From: Yponomeuta sedellus
Taxonomy: Eukaryota; Arthropoda; Insecta; Lepidoptera; Yponomeutidae
Length of the DNA: 64,000 bases
Direction: 5' to 3'
Assembly: GCA_934045075.1 (NCBI GenBank)
Contig: OW203736.1
Span: 7,331,109 to 7,395,108, forward strand
The notes under the pieces are model-generated. The model saw nothing but the letters and a program-made list of their open reading frames with translations. It ran no database searches and was not told the DNA's origin. Positions 29,161 through 40,047 of this stretch are shown here, piece after piece. The position numbers and the translations under genes were made by a program. Position 1 is the first letter of the stretch, and the number at the start of each line of letters is the position of its first letter.

Positions 29161-29335
29161 TTTAAAAACATATTTCGAGGTACAGAGAGTATTGTAAAGA
29201 GGTTCGAAATTTCACTGATGCCGGTAAGTCGCCCATTCGCCCAGTTGGGAGAGCGCTGGCACGGGTAGCCAGAGGTCGCAGGTTCGAGTCCCGGCATTTA
29301 AAATTGTCCTTAGTACGGGTCAGTGCATTAAAAAA
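29161..29335 (+). mobile_element. tC element, plus strand, inverted to the previous
   Basis: Opens abruptly at CAGAGAGTATTGTAAAGAGG. The tRNA-like part has B box GGTTCGAGTCC, and the tail is shortened (GCATTTAAAATTGTCC). Confidence 0.75.
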
Positions 29336-29499
29336 TATATAAAATATTTCTGCCTGTCAATCTACCCGGCTAACAAGGCTATTTCAATTCCAAATCCGGG
29401 CTAATTCAAGACTTGCATAAAAGTTCTGAACAGGTTAAATTTAGTTTATGGGATTAGCTATTTGCTCCTGAACACTTGCTCCTGACAACATTTTGCGGA

Positions 29500-29535
29500 G
29501 GTTCTGTAGGTCGGGCCCTTTTGGGCTACAGAACC
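29500..29535. repeat. 10-bp hairpin
   Basis: GGTTCTGTAG and CTACAGAACC around a 16-nt loop that itself holds GGGCCC. Confidence 0.75.
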
Positions 29536-29753
29536 AAGTGAGAACGTTAATTTAACGTTGTTGTGGCTAGTTTCCCAGAACCTCGAGTTATCCTAGAAAG
29601 GTTTTAGAACCTTGCATTGGCGTGGCGTTTACTGACATTACGGGTTGAACTCAGTGGACCACTAATTTTACTCAGTACTCAATACTTTATTGCAGCCATA
29701 AATTTTAATTTCATCCCTGATATGCGTTTTGTTTGTAGTACCAGTTACTTTTC

Positions 29754-29864
29754 TCCACCAACCCGGACCTGGCCCCCGTGGTGGAGTATGGCCTAACCTT
29801 CCTGCGAGGCAGGAAGAGACCCGTGCCCCAGCAGTGGGGACATACAAGGGTTGATAACGACGAC
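29754..29864 (+). mobile_element. S5 SINE, 3' tail
   Basis: Starts at CCACCAACCCGGACCTGGCC and ends GGGTTGATAACGACGA. 5'-truncated. Confidence 0.7.
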
Positions 29865-29930
29865 CAGTTACTTTTAGGCTTGGTCTGTAACCCTAAATTA
29901 ACTAAGAAGCAAATAAATGAAACATAGTGT

Positions 29931-30079
29931 AGGCCGCCCTCCGACTAGGTGGGATGACGATCTGCGAAAAATTGGTGGCAGATACTGGATGCGGCAAGCT
30001 GAAGGCAGGGCGCTACAGCGCTCATTAGGGTAGGGCTAAGTCCAGCAGTGGACTAGTTTAGCCTGACGACGAAGACGAA
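29931..30079 (+). mobile_element. RTE-clade LINE ORF2 C-terminus
   Basis: Reads RPPSTRWDDDLRKIGG and RYWMRQAEGRALQRSLG, then a stop in place of the usual E, VQQWTSLA and a (GAC/GAA) tail. Same family as 7872-8230, on the opposite strand. Confidence 0.75.
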
Positions 30080-30229
30080 ATAAATGAATAAAGTTTGAAA
30101 TTAGTTGTATTACTATTAATCAGCCCATACATAAAGCTCACAGAGTTTTCAGGCTTTGGGCTCATCTCCTTCGTGATATTCGATTAGTTTCGATAGTTTA
30201 TTACCAGAATAGTTTATTACGAGTAAGTA

Positions 30230-30410
30230 GTCTATAAATACGACCCACTGCAAGATATACGCCTTCTCTCAAATATAATTTATGGTCTTAATCACCACGC
30301 ATGCCCACCTTGAATTTGGAAATTTCAATAGCTAAGTTAAACGCCTCAGACACTGAGGTTTCCTTACGATGTTTTTCAGCGTCAGCGAGTAGCATTGCAA
30401 ATTTTATGTA
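30230..30410. mobile_element. Repeat family E fragment
   Basis: CCACTGCAAGATATACGCCT, CACGCATGCCCACC, ACACTGAGGTTTCC and TACGATGTTTTTCAGCG follow the E order but are diverged. Confidence 0.5.
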
Positions 30411-30421
30411 AGTACACCCTT

Positions 30422-30550
30422 GTAACCAACCCAGACTTGGCCCCGTGGTGGATTAAGGCCTAACCTTCCTCCGATGCCTTCTTCCACTTCCTCCTAGGGT
30501 GCGGCATACGAGACCGGTATGCCAGCAGTGGGGACATACAAAGTTGATAT
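30422..30550 (+). mobile_element. S5 SINE, 3' tail with internal rearrangement
   Basis: AACCAACCCAGACTTGGCCC to CCAGCAGTGGGGACATACAA. The GCAGGAAGAGACC block is replaced by about 35 bp of unrelated sequence. Confidence 0.6.
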
Positions 30551-30554
30551 AGGT

Positions 30555-31360
30555 ATCACACCCTTGTAAAAAATCGTTTAGAATTCAATGAAAAACTGTA
30601 TTTTTCTATTGTCATTGAAGTACATCAGTATTTCTTGCATTACTTAGATATTTAAGTCATTATTTGTGATTCTTTCTTATGGTTGTGCAACATGGCATTC
30701 TGCACCTGTCTTTCTAAATCTTACCGTCGAATATATTTTATAGGGTGCGTCGCAAGATTTTCTTAAGCCAATTGAACGCTCATAACTTTTTTACGACTTT
30801 AATTTCCACCCTTTTTCAAACCTCCCAAGCTTGTTAGAGCCACTCGCTCCGCAAAAGGGAAAACTTTTTCTATAAAAAAAACGGACCGCTCTCTATATTG
30901 ACAGAACTATTCATCTGAGAAAAAAATTACCTAAGAGGACGTTGAGAGTTTGTAACAAGTTTCTGAAGAAATCGTTTATGATCCTGAGCGTTTCCATCCT
31001 TTCTCCTACTAATTGTATATTTTTACACTGTATATTGTAAATTTCACAATTTCACAATTTCATTAGTTATACATACCTAATGAAATTGTGCGGTCTAAAA
31101 GACTGCGTGTTCTCTGGGCACAGACGCCGGTTTAATGCCCCGTCGTTTAGCCGATCGCTCTTCATTTCCTACTCGCGATGAGCTCGCTTTGCCCCGCTCT
31201 CCCCTCACTTAAAAACCCGAGGAGGTATAAGCGATTGAGCCGCGAGACGGCGTTGTAAGTGAAATTAGAGTAGGTTATGGAAGATAATAGGAGATGAGGG
31301 CGTCACGTTGTCTAATAGATGATTAAAGCCCACTTGCGCCTGAATCTGGCAGCAATTTTT
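30555..31360. other. Unrecognised sequence with a 14-bp hairpin
   Basis: A hairpin of CACAATTTCATTAG and its complement at 31053-31090 with a 10-nt loop. No other feature recognised. Confidence 0.4.
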
Positions 31361-31364
31361 GTCG

Positions 31365-31485
31365 TTTGCGTCTACGTAATGAGGTTGTTTATACTGCGCC
31401 CATTGGTGCCTTCACTCACACTAGTTGGGCAAAGGGATCAGCGCCTCGGATCAGTATCTCGGACGCTTGTAGGTGTACCAGAAAC
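31365..31485 (-). mobile_element. SINE L 3' part, decayed
   Basis: CTACGTAATGAGGTTGTTTA and TTCACTCACACTAGTTGGGC match the antisense 3' part of the 20590-20997 SINE. Confidence 0.55.
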
Positions 31486-31496
31486 CGGGGGTAAGT

Positions 31497-31637
31497 AACA
31501 TACATAACCTCACGCCTGTATCTCAAAGATGTAGGCAGAGACCAGGTACTGCCACTTGCCACGATCCTGACACATCACCTTCGCTTCATCACCGTTAATA
31601 GGTCGTTGCATGCACGCACGCCGGTTCCGGGTACTTT
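31497..31637 (-). mobile_element. LINE ORF2 3' terminus, family D
   Basis: Antisense D copy; the tail is nearly lost, and it ends at GCCGGTTCCGGGTAC like the others. Confidence 0.65.
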
Positions 31638-31660
31638 TTATATTCTATTTTTGCTACTAC

Positions 31661-31712
31661 ATCCCCTATTTAGTCAATGTATGTCCGCCAGGGACGTCCC
31701 TGAAAGAAAAAC
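31661..31712 (-). mobile_element. LINE C-terminal scrap
   Basis: Minus strand reads QGRPWRTYID, homologous to KRRPRRTYIDQIG in the fragment at 32771-32941, about 1.1 kb away on the other strand. Confidence 0.5.
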
Positions 31713-31727
31713 TCACAAGGAAACCTG

Positions 31728-31830
31728 AGGGTCTGAGGTGTTATTTCAAATACCAAAGCGCTTAAAATTGCCAATCTACGGTGAGCACGCGAGGTAATTA
31801 AGCCCATAATCTCTCTCTCTCTCTTTTTCT
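31728..31830. mobile_element. Repeat family E fragment
   Basis: AAACCTGAGGGTCTGAGGTG, GCGCTTAAAATTGCCAATC and GGTGAGCACGCGAGGTAATT match E in reverse. Confidence 0.5.
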
Positions 31831-32210
31831 GTGTTACTCTGAGACAAGGACTCTGAAAAAAAATAAGTGGTTGCATCTACGAACCTTCTTTACTCGATTT
31901 CACGCAAAAAATGGAAAGACCCATATTTTTTTGAAAATAATGAAGTACCAAAGCTCCCGTAATGGCCTCACCCACTTACACCCAGCCTAATGGAGCCTTA
32001 AATCCCTTTTGTCTTCAGCTAATGCTTTGCGTATCTTCAAGTTTCAGTCCATTTAAATTGATTTCGGCTTAATTGGGGATAATGAAAGAACAAATTCGGA
32101 TAAAAAACTAGCTGCGCACAGATTGGCAAAGCAGGATAAAACCGTAAAACGTAGCAAATTATTTAACAAAAAAAATTGACAATTTATATTGGGCAAAGTG
32201 GAAGGAAAAA

Positions 32211-32412
32211 CGCGGGTGTAGTAAAAGGCGACTAAGGGACACAAACCGGGGGGTGGGCAGCAGCGCCCCCTGCAGTACAATTCCACCGAACTGCGATCCC
32301 CAACCCGCATGCCCAGCGTGGGGATTATGGGCATTACCCCCTATGATAGCACGTGGCGCTCTTTAGGGGAGGGCTATGTCCAGCAGTGGACTAGTATAGC
32401 CTGACGACGAAG
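32211..32412 (+). mobile_element. R-S short element, 5'-truncated
   Basis: Starts in the CGCGGGTGTAGTAAAAGGCG block and is complete through GGACTAGTATAGCCTGACG plus (ACG/AAG). Confidence 0.75.
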
Positions 32413-32770
32413 ATGGAAGGAAAAGAAGACTGGGCGGGAGAGAGAGGGCAAATAGTTTCATCACGATGGCTTACCATCGACACGCTTAGAAAAAGAGGAA
32501 GAATGGCAAGGTTGTGTAACATCAACGTGTGCACCGGTGTTAAAACTGCGGAGGAACTGTTCAGAAATGCACTGAAGAGAGACTGCTGTGAAGAGCTGAC
32601 TGGCAACCTCCAGTAATGGAGAGGCAGTTTAAGAAAAAGAAGTCAATTTATCACCTTATATGAAGTTTTTATTTAATGACAGGATACGCGATAGTCTGAT
32701 TAAATAACGTTGTGGACTGAAGGAGAATGTAGGTAGTGACTAGAATTGAGAAAGGTTTCAGTGACTAGAA

Positions 32771-32941
32771 TTGTTGCGTTGGTTTGGACATGTGGAGAGG
32801 ATGAAGGAAGAAAGATTGACGAAACAAATATATATTGCGAATGTGAGTGGAAGGGCTGGTAAGAGACGTCCCAGGCGGACATACATCGACCAAATAGGGG
32901 ATTTAGCAACAAAGGAAAAGCTATTATTTTCGTGTCCTTGA
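32771..32941 (+). mobile_element. LINE ORF2 C-terminus
   Basis: Fifty-six codons to TGA, LLRWFGHVERMKEERLTKQ and AGKRRPRRTYIDQIGD. RWFGHVERM followed by a basic RRPRRTYID is a familiar non-LTR ORF2 C-terminal motif. Upstream sequence to 32700 is out of frame. Confidence 0.65.
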
Positions 32942-33885
32942 CATGAAAATAATAGGCACAGAATTGTCCCCTTTTCATTTCTTATGTTTACTGCCAAGTA
33001 AAAATGTCTTTGCACTTACCAAGCGTTGCAAACACCCCAGCCTAATACGGTAAAATCCGGCTGGTTTGAAAGCCGCGTCTATGATAGCGTTAATTAAAAC
33101 TGTTTACACAATAACTTTCATGTATTGATGTAAAAACCACAATGAGAAATTGTGTTTCGATTTGACGAATCTTTATAAAAAAGTTTGCGTATAATTTAGA
33201 ACCGCCACTTCCTATCAGACCAATGACCCGCAGACCTTTAGCCCATACGCACCACTCTAGCTGGCTACCAAGAGTTCTTATAGATTCGAGTTTGTGTCAA
33301 GCCATGTTAGGAAAGCCATAGATAGCTTTTCATTTTGCTGTAACTTTAAATGCTAGTCCTAGGCCAACTAAGCTGTCAGGAAGATATAAGTGATAGGGAA
33401 ATGATTAAAAAACCACCCCGTTAGAGCAAAGAGTTTTTTAATCATTTATTTGTTAATTTGACTAAAGTCCAAAAATTTTACAAAAGTCCTCCGTCAGCGG
33501 GGCCCTAATTACGACCATGCAAAGTAAATAATTTGTTCAAAATATTGGTCGATCACAACACAAAAAAATTGTTTACATTTTTGTAGTAATGTAGTTATAA
33601 GCCATTGTTAGGGGTGGGAACCATTTTCTATATTGGCACTGAAGCGTAACAACAAAAAAACATTGTTATTATTATATTAATACGTTAATTGCACATAATT
33701 AAAGCCAACAGCTCGAGCCTTCTAGACGCTAATACGTAAATTTAATTAGTTATACAGAATTATCTTACAAAAAGAGGGTGTGAAAGGTTAATTAGGCAAA
33801 ATTATAGTCGAGCAAACATTTTCAATAAACTCGAACACAATAATTTTTTGTTCACTGTAAAAACAAAACTTTACTTAAAGAGCGT
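32942..33885. other. Mostly unrecognised; SINE L scrap
   Basis: CTAGGCCAACTAAGCTGTCA at about 33360 is a fragment of SINE L. The rest is AT-rich and featureless to me. Confidence 0.4.
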
Positions 33886-33888
33886 ACA

Positions 33889-34108
33889 GTCTTTTAGCTT
33901 TTAGAATATACCTCGGGCTCTAGAGTAGGCTTCTGTTTTCGCCGAAAGCACACGAGTGCAATACTTCTTCCTGCTCTATATAAAACTTTTCTTCACTATT
34001 TTGAAAATTTATGTAAAATTAAGTGTGATATTAGTTCAGATATTTTATTACACATATAAATTCGATCTATCCGGTAGTCGCCGAGGTATATTCTAAAAGC
34101 TAACAGAC
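33889..34108. mobile_element. Palindromic MITE-like element
   Basis: Inverted ends 33889-33916 and 34081-34108 (TTAGCTTTTAGAATATACCT) match at 27 of 28 positions. The 165-bp interior is non-coding. No target duplication seen. Confidence 0.65.
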
Positions 34109-34225
34109 GCGACTATAGACGTAGAGTACTTAGCTTCGTAGTCAACAGTCCGTAGCCAGTACTACGCCGTAGCCTTCGTTCGAAGAATTCGTAGCAAAAT
34201 TGTTAAGCCGAGTCTTCACGGTCTT

Positions 34226-34268
34226 AGTATACTCGGGCCGAGTTTATTCTCGGCCCAAGTATACTCGG
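34226..34268. repeat. Hairpin of TATACTCGGGCC units
   Basis: ACTCGGGCCGAG and CTCGGCCCAAGTA pair around TTTATT, and GTATACTCGGGC is present on both sides. Confidence 0.7.
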
Positions 34269-34497
34269 GCTTATTTTAGCTACTAAGAAGCTAATCGGAC
34301 GTTAGGCGTACCTATTGTAAACACAAGCGATCTGAGTACAAGGTATGGTTTCATCAGTGTAGTAAGATTCGCCGGTCTACAAGACACGAGTAGCTTCCGA
34401 AAAGCAAAAGTAAGTAAGTACTTGGTCCGAGTGGTCGTAAGATCGTAAAAACGCGGTTTTAAGCAGCAATGTAACGCCTATTCTACGGTCGCGTCTC

Positions 34498-34631
34498 ATT
34501 GAATAACACAGTTCATTATGACAATTCGATGTATGTATATTGTGAAGCGGATTTCTAGCAATTAGTATTGAATAACATAGTTCATTATGACAGTTCGATG
34601 TGTATGGTGAAGCAAATTTCTAGCAATTAGT
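34498..34631. repeat. Two-copy tandem duplication
   Basis: Units 34498-34566 (69 bp) and 34567-34631 (65 bp) share ATTGAATAACA, AGTTCATTATGACA and TTTCTAGCAATTAGT. The shorter unit has lost part of a GTATGTAT run. Confidence 0.9.
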
Positions 34632-35183
34632 CATCCTACTTGTTGATTTGCTATGCAACGAACATCGAATGGTCTTAATTAATCATGAAATGTAGTTTTA
34701 TGAAAATGAAATTATCGTAGAAAGGTTTCAACAAATATTCACTTCAAAAGAGTTTAAGGACGTTGTGAAAGCTCTTAATTCAACTAAATCTGAGCACATT
34801 TTTGAAGCTCACATTTTTTCGTGTTTTTGCTATGAACTATTTATAACGAATATAAAAGATTGACAGATATAGATACAGTTAAATTACCTTTGGACATTCT
34901 CAAGACCTTTTTTACAATTTTATCTAAATTACATAAGTTCTTGATATTAAAAAATGTTTATTTATCACGCACAGATTAGAGAACTTATGAATACTATGAC
35001 AAAAATTTGAGACAAATATGTGATTAAAAGGATAGGGCTCAGCTTAGTGCCGTGAGTGCATGTTCTCACTGAATTAAATATAATAAAAGTTTGCAGATTT
35101 TAAAAAGAGAACACCGCAGTTGTAATTAAACAAAATATTATAAAATATTACACTGAATGCTATAATTAATTTAAAGTCAATAT
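34632..35183. other. No recognised feature
   Basis: AT-rich sequence; nothing recognisable. Confidence 0.4.
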
Positions 35184-35187
35184 TTAA

Positions 35188-35394
35188 CCTCCTAAGCCCT
35201 GGAGTAACAGTTACTTCAAGTCTTCTAAAACTACGTAGATTTTGAAGAACTTTATCTTCTTGGTGTGAAAAAAATTATGAGGAAAATATTGGACCTGGAA
35301 CAGTAAGTTTTCCGGTCTTCTTACTGAATCATTGGTTGTGAATTAAGAAAGTTATTGGTGATTTGCTATTTCTAGGACGTCAGGGCTTAGTAGG
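35188..35394. mobile_element. TTAA-flanked MITE, family O
   Basis: TTAA duplicated at 35184-35187 and 35395-35398. Inverted ends CCTCCTAAGCCCTGGAGT and CCTACTAAGCCCTGACGT. TTAA target and CC-starting ends fit piggyBac-type non-autonomous elements. A longer relative lies at 62687-63170. Confidence 0.8.
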
Positions 35395-35439
35395 TTAATA
35401 CATCTGCCAATTATGAAACATTGGCCGTCGCTGTACGTA

Positions 35440-35625
35440 ATGAGATTATTTATACAGCCTCTATTGGTACCTTCACTCATACCAGATGGGTAAAGGGACA
35501 ACTACAACGCTGCAGTGCCTGGGATATTTTTTTCTTTGTTAATTCTTGTCCAGCACCTAACCATCCTGCCTGACAGCTTAGTCGGCCTAGCTCATAAGAA
35601 AGACTAGTTAATACAAGCGGAGCCA
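35440..35625 (-). mobile_element. SINE L 3' part
   Basis: TACGTAATGAGATTATTTAT, CTTCACTCATACCAGATGGG, CACCTAACCATCCTG and CTGACAGCTTAGTCGGCCTA, the antisense body of SINE L. Confidence 0.7.
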
Positions 35626-35629
35626 ACCA

Positions 35630-36305
35630 AGAAAGCGTTTATTTTCTTCAGAAAGTCACCCGCAAAATCCGTTTTCCAAAGTAACAATATTCTATAAGCT
35701 GTTTACAAGTCGAAACAAGCTCAAAATGCACTTGGTTGTTTTCGTTTTACGCATACAGTCAACACGTTGAAAACGTTATGAGTGCAGGCAGAAATGTGAG
35801 CTTTAAATAAAAGGAAATAAGGATCTAAACTGCGAAGCAAAGTCGAGGTCTTGATGCTCGTAAGTACCTACAGAGAGTAGAAATGGAAGTATAAAATAGA
35901 AGACAGAAGTATATTTATAAAATGAAGCCTTCTTGCGCGGACTGGAGAAGATGGCCCGAGACAAGGAGGAGAGAAAAATCTTATATATGGCCTTTGTCAG
36001 TTGTTTGAAACAAAAAAGGTGAACAAAATATGTATTGCTTTAATTTACAAAAAAATTGTTAAATAAATACACACTTCTTGTTTTGTTTCTTTCACAGAAA
36101 GGGAACAGTATTGCTACCACAAATTCACTTATATACGTAACATAGAAAAAAAATGCATTAATACGTGCCGGGATTTAAACTCGTAAACTATCGAATTTGA
36201 GGCCACTTTTGCATTTTATTCTCCTCTTCGAGTGGGCGAGGAGGGTCATGAGGAAGATTTTAGGTCCAACGAGGAGGTAAGATGGTAGTTGGAGAGTTAA
36301 GCAGA
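35630..36305. other. No recognised feature
   Basis: AT-rich. GTGCCGGGATTTAAACTCG at about 36167 is a decayed T-arm-like string. Confidence 0.35.
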
Positions 36306-36310
36306 ACCAG

Positions 36311-36424
36311 GCCTTCACTAATTCGGATTTAGCCCCCGTGGTGGAGTATAGCCTATACCTTCAGCTACCTTCGCAAGAGACCGTGCCCCTCGGTGATGAC
36401 ACAATGGGTTGATGGTGATGATGA
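36311..36424 (+). mobile_element. S5 SINE 3' part, second subfamily
   Basis: GCCTTCACTAATTCGGATTT, CCCCGTGGTGGAGTATAGCC, CTATACCTTCAGCTACCTTC and CCGTGCCCCTCGGTG, ending in a GATGATGAT tail. Confidence 0.65.
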
Positions 36425-36426
36425 TT

Positions 36427-36541
36427 ACCCATAACTGGCGTGCATCCAACGACTAATGAATATACGAAGCGAAAGTGGTTGATCTGGACTATAGCAAGTA
36501 TCTACCTTCGCCTCTGATAACCCCTCTAAATAGAATACAGA
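36427..36541 (+). mobile_element. LINE ORF2 3' terminus, family D, decayed
   Basis: ACCCATAACTGGCGTGCATC onward aligns to D with many substitutions and small gaps. Directly follows the S5 tail. Confidence 0.55.
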
Positions 36542-36556
36542 GCTGCCGTGGTATGA

Positions 36557-36821
36557 CTTCAAAACACTGTATCTATAGATACAGTGTTTTGAAGTAACGT
36601 GAATAATTTGATTCTTCGCCCTTAAGTACATGGCATGGCATCAAAAAATATGGAAAAAGTTTTAATAATACGCAAATCAGTGATAGTAAATAAGACTGTA
36701 TAGCCAATATTATAGAGACCTGTTTTGACAAAATACTGTTTCTATAGATAGGTACCATGTTTTGCTAAAACATGCTCGTGATTTTTATACAAAATAACTG
36801 TAGATGCAGTGTTTTGTCATA
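36557..36821. repeat. Cluster of related palindromes
   Basis: A perfect 38-nt palindrome (36557-36594, centre ATCTATAGAT) is followed by related half-sites AAATACTGTTTCTATAGATA (36731) and GTAGATGCAGTGTTTTGTCA (36801), plus CATGTTTT-gct-AAAACATG at 36756-36774. Confidence 0.75.
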
Positions 36822-36839
36822 ACAACTTTAAAACCTTTT

Positions 36840-37700
36840 CCTATTTGCCAAGAAAAATTGCGGGTATTCAGTGCGAAAATTCTAGATTTTCAATTAGAGT
36901 CTATATACAAAAAATATAAATTAACTAGTTACGGCATAATTATGTGCACTATTATTTAACACATGTAAAAATTTTAAATCTGTTTTGATTTGACGTATCT
37001 ATGCGGAATTTTCTTAGCGAAATGTTTTTGGCGTTTTCTGGAAAATGCTTGTTTTTAAATTACAGTGTCTTGTCACGACACGGCAGCGGGTGAGTATATT
37101 TATACCGAAAAAAAATGTGTTGTAATTAAGAGGAGAAGTGGTCCTTCTGCCAATATTTTGTTCATTCCTTCTACGGTAAAGTGTAAAGATAAGGTGGTAT
37201 CGCTCGCCCATTTGCCCCGAAGCTTTCAATTTCCGCCGCTAGATGGCGGTTTTCGATGAGCTCGCTCCGAGAATGTTAGGCTTTCGGCAGACGTTGTGAT
37301 TGGGTGATATTTGGTTTGACTTTTTCTTTTTTTTAGGAAATAATACCATCTTTTGTAGAAAACGCTGCGTTGTACGTTTATTTACCATTAATACAGTCTA
37401 TAAGTTACACTTATATTTTTGGATGACTGTGTGTTTTTTTTGTGAAATAAATATAAAATAAAAGCTTTTTTGGGAAATAATAATAGTTAATAAGTGTATC
37501 ATCACCGTACAGAACGTAACGCGCTACCAACATAAGATTAATATGAAGGAATAATACCGAAAAGCAATACTGTTACCTTTTAGGTTTTATTTGAAAACAA
37601 AAATAGGTCGACATAATAACGTGTTTAATTTGGTTTAGTCCAAATTATAGAAAAATAGCATTTAATCAAATTATTTTACCAAGCAGCCATGTCTTTTTGT
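36840..37700. other. No recognised feature
   Basis: Contains CCGCCGCTAGATGGCGG at about 37230 (an imperfect palindrome) but no gene or known repeat. Confidence 0.4.
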
Positions 37701-37707
37701 CTTTCTT

Positions 37708-38025
37708 GTCATTTGAGTTAAGCAACAACAGGCGCGGTCAGGTGCAGGATGGGTGACCATCCCGTGACTACCACTAGTGGCATTTTTTCGAGCGCTTCCT
37801 TCCTTCGCAAGTCACGTTGAGCCGTTGGTGCCGGCTGCCGTCGATAGATGGCAGAGTCAGAGGCCTTAGGGCGGCTTGAAAACTTCTAACAGTAAGTCCA
37901 GCCACTAGTCTTGCAAGCCTCAAGCCTCCAACAATCCGGACTTGGTTCCCGTGGTAGAGTATGGCCTATACCTTCCTCAGGGATGAGACCCGCCCCCCTC
38001 AGTGGGGATATACTGGGTTGTTTGT
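37708..38025 (+). mobile_element. S5 SINE, second subfamily, near full length
   Basis: Starts at CATTTGAGTTAAGCAACAAC. 5S-like block GGCGCGGTCAGGTGCAGGAT and GGATGGGTGACC. The body carries the subfamily marks CCACTAGTCTTGCAAGCC and TATACCTTCCTCAGGGA, ending GGGATATACTGGGTTG. The first about 45 bp of the head are missing. Confidence 0.8.
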
Positions 38026-38029
38026 GAGA

Positions 38030-38905
38030 CATATTGTGCCTAGTAAGCGACAACTTTTATTTCAAAATGAATAAAAGATTTCTACTGATTGAGAAGTCGT
38101 TTTTAAAGTCGGTTAGAAAACATTGTTTCACTCGTATTACAATGTACACATTATATTCAACGCCTAACAAATATTTATGACTTAAATCCTGTTTTTACCT
38201 CAAGCAACCCCAGACCTTCCCCATTAGTCCCATCACATTCGATGTGATATCGGTTTATCTATAATTGGTACTCGCAATTGGCCATGCTTTAATTTTATAG
38301 ACATTTCATATAGAGACTGACTGTCTCGCTGGTCTATGGGTAAAAATTCAAATTCACAATTCAAATCATTTTATTTCAACGTAAAGAATTTACATTCTGT
38401 TTGCTGAATGTCAATGTACAATGTAAAGTGTAAGCCGCCGCCTTCGGGCCGTATTGTAGTGGAGAAAAAGGCAGCGGAAAAAAAAAACTCCACTCTGACC
38501 ATCGTTTCTCAAATCATCTTAAAACCTAATACATCAGTTGCCATTATGTAAACCTAATAAGATTTCATGATTGCCATTAACAAGCCTAAATGCCAAAGCA
38601 TTAGTTAAATGTCTCACAATAATAGGGGAAAACTGTGCTGCGGCCAGACACACGAACAGCACTCGTTCACGAGCATAACGCAGTGCTCAGCCATCACCAG
38701 TCTCAACCATTTTGGAGGGAGATAGATGACCCGAACACCACGCTTCCATTTGAATGACCTTTAGCAAACTTGCAGTTAAGTTTTTGTCAGTTATATAATG
38801 TATCATAATTACAGTTATTAATATGCAATCAAGTCGTCTGTACACACTTGTATTATAAAATATGTTATACTTAGTTATACTTAACAATAAATTCGCGGTG
38901 GAATT
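38030..38905. other. No gene; probable LINE 3' UTR remnants
   Basis: TTTACATTCTGTTTGCTGAATG at 38388 resembles a similar string at 11798. The 38687-38905 part could be the 3' UTR of the LINE on the minus strand. Otherwise unrecognised. Confidence 0.35.
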
Positions 38906-38908
38906 GGT

Positions 38909-39388
38909 TTACCACCACGAACTAGGATCGTTTATATATTCGTCTATTCTGTAATATGCCTTTTTACAAAGCGAATTTTTAATGAAAGTTTTAAATTTAT
39001 TTTCAGACAAGGATAGAACACGTTCTGGAATTTTGTTGTAAAAACGAACGCAGTAACCTACAAATGATGTGCTTACCTTGGCTAATCGGGATTTAGTACA
39101 AGCAACCTTGTTTCTATTCCTTGTGTTTACGTTATGAACGTCCCTATTTAATTTAAACATAGTTATATTTTTTCGGACATACATTATATTATCGAATATA
39201 TATTGGCAAGCCAGTGTAAGAATGCCTATTTCTTTAAAACGCTCCCTTAGCGATTCTCTACAGTTTAAGTTGTAAATAGCTCTTATTGCTCTTTTTTGCA
39301 AGACAAATATGGTTTCTATATCTGCTGCCCGTCCCCATAATAACAAACCATACGACATGACACTGTGAAAATAACTAAAATAGATCAC
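38909..39388 (-). mobile_element. Jockey-like LINE RT C-terminal domain (159 codons)
   Basis: The longest retroelement ORF in the window. It reads SVMSYGLLLWGRAADIE, VLQKRAIRAIYNL, CRESLRERFKEIGILTLA, then SFVGYCVRFYNKIPERV and ends SSWW-stop. This is the region after the RT palm and fingers in jockey-clade elements (the YG-LLWG motif, RAIRAIY, LF..N.LP). No catalytic YADD motif is present because the copy starts downstream of it. It is open throughout, so it may be a fairly young 5'-truncated insert. Upstream sequence is unrelated. Confidence 0.8.
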
Positions 39389-39429
39389 GAGTATATAGTA
39401 AATAGATCAATAGTATCACGTATGATTAC

Positions 39430-39575
39430 CATGGCAGAATTCGTGGGTTCGTTTCTTACTAGGGACCGCCGTACATTTGTATTGGCCTCAGTCTGGGTGT
39501 ATTTTATCTTTGTGATTTCTTTATCTGGAAACCATAGAACAGTTCATCCTAGTTTGGGACCAGACAACCCGTCAT
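39430..39575 (+). mobile_element. Diverged tA SINE
   Basis: CCATGGCAGAATTCGTGGGT, CTGGAAACCATAGAACAG and CATCCTAGTTTGGGACCAGA follow the tA order at low identity. Confidence 0.35.
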
Positions 39576-39718
39576 TGTGTTGTAAAGAACTTATTATATA
39601 ATTTATACATTTTAAACAGCTTTTTTACGATTTTTTTTTAATTTTATACTCGTATGCGTTTTTTATTATACATAAACATTAATATCTACTTAATTGTGTA
39701 CCAAAAGGTACCTGCTTA

Positions 39719-39861
39719 TCTTCTTCTTCTTCTTCAGGCTATATATTAGTCCACTGCTGGGCATAGCCCTTCCCTAATGAGTGCCATAGCGCCTTGTCTT
39801 CAGCTTGCCGCATCTAGCATCTGCTAGCAGTTTTTCGCAGATCGTCATCCCACCTAGTCAT
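39719..39861 (-). mobile_element. RTE LINE 3' end fragment
   Basis: (GAA)n tail, the shared 60-bp terminus, then ORF2 C-terminal sequence to GATGACGATCTGCGAAAAAC (antisense). Confidence 0.75.
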
Positions 39862-40047
39862 CTATCAACCTATTTTAAGCATAAATAAACAAAAAAACTA
39901 ATTTTCTTAAGAGCTATTAAAACAGCAAGAGCTCTGAACAGGAGGTCGTATATAACCTAATTTGGCACTGAGCGACGCCTTAAATTCAGGCCGGTTTATT
40001 AATTAATTAATAACCGGTTGGTGGTAATAAATTAAACTCTCATTGTC

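Noticed and set aside
32391..32616. Small ORFs on both strands after the R-S element (67-71 codons)
   Set aside because: The plus frame (RWLTIDTLRKRGRMARLCN) looked like a LINE C-terminus at first, but I could not match it to any family pattern with confidence.
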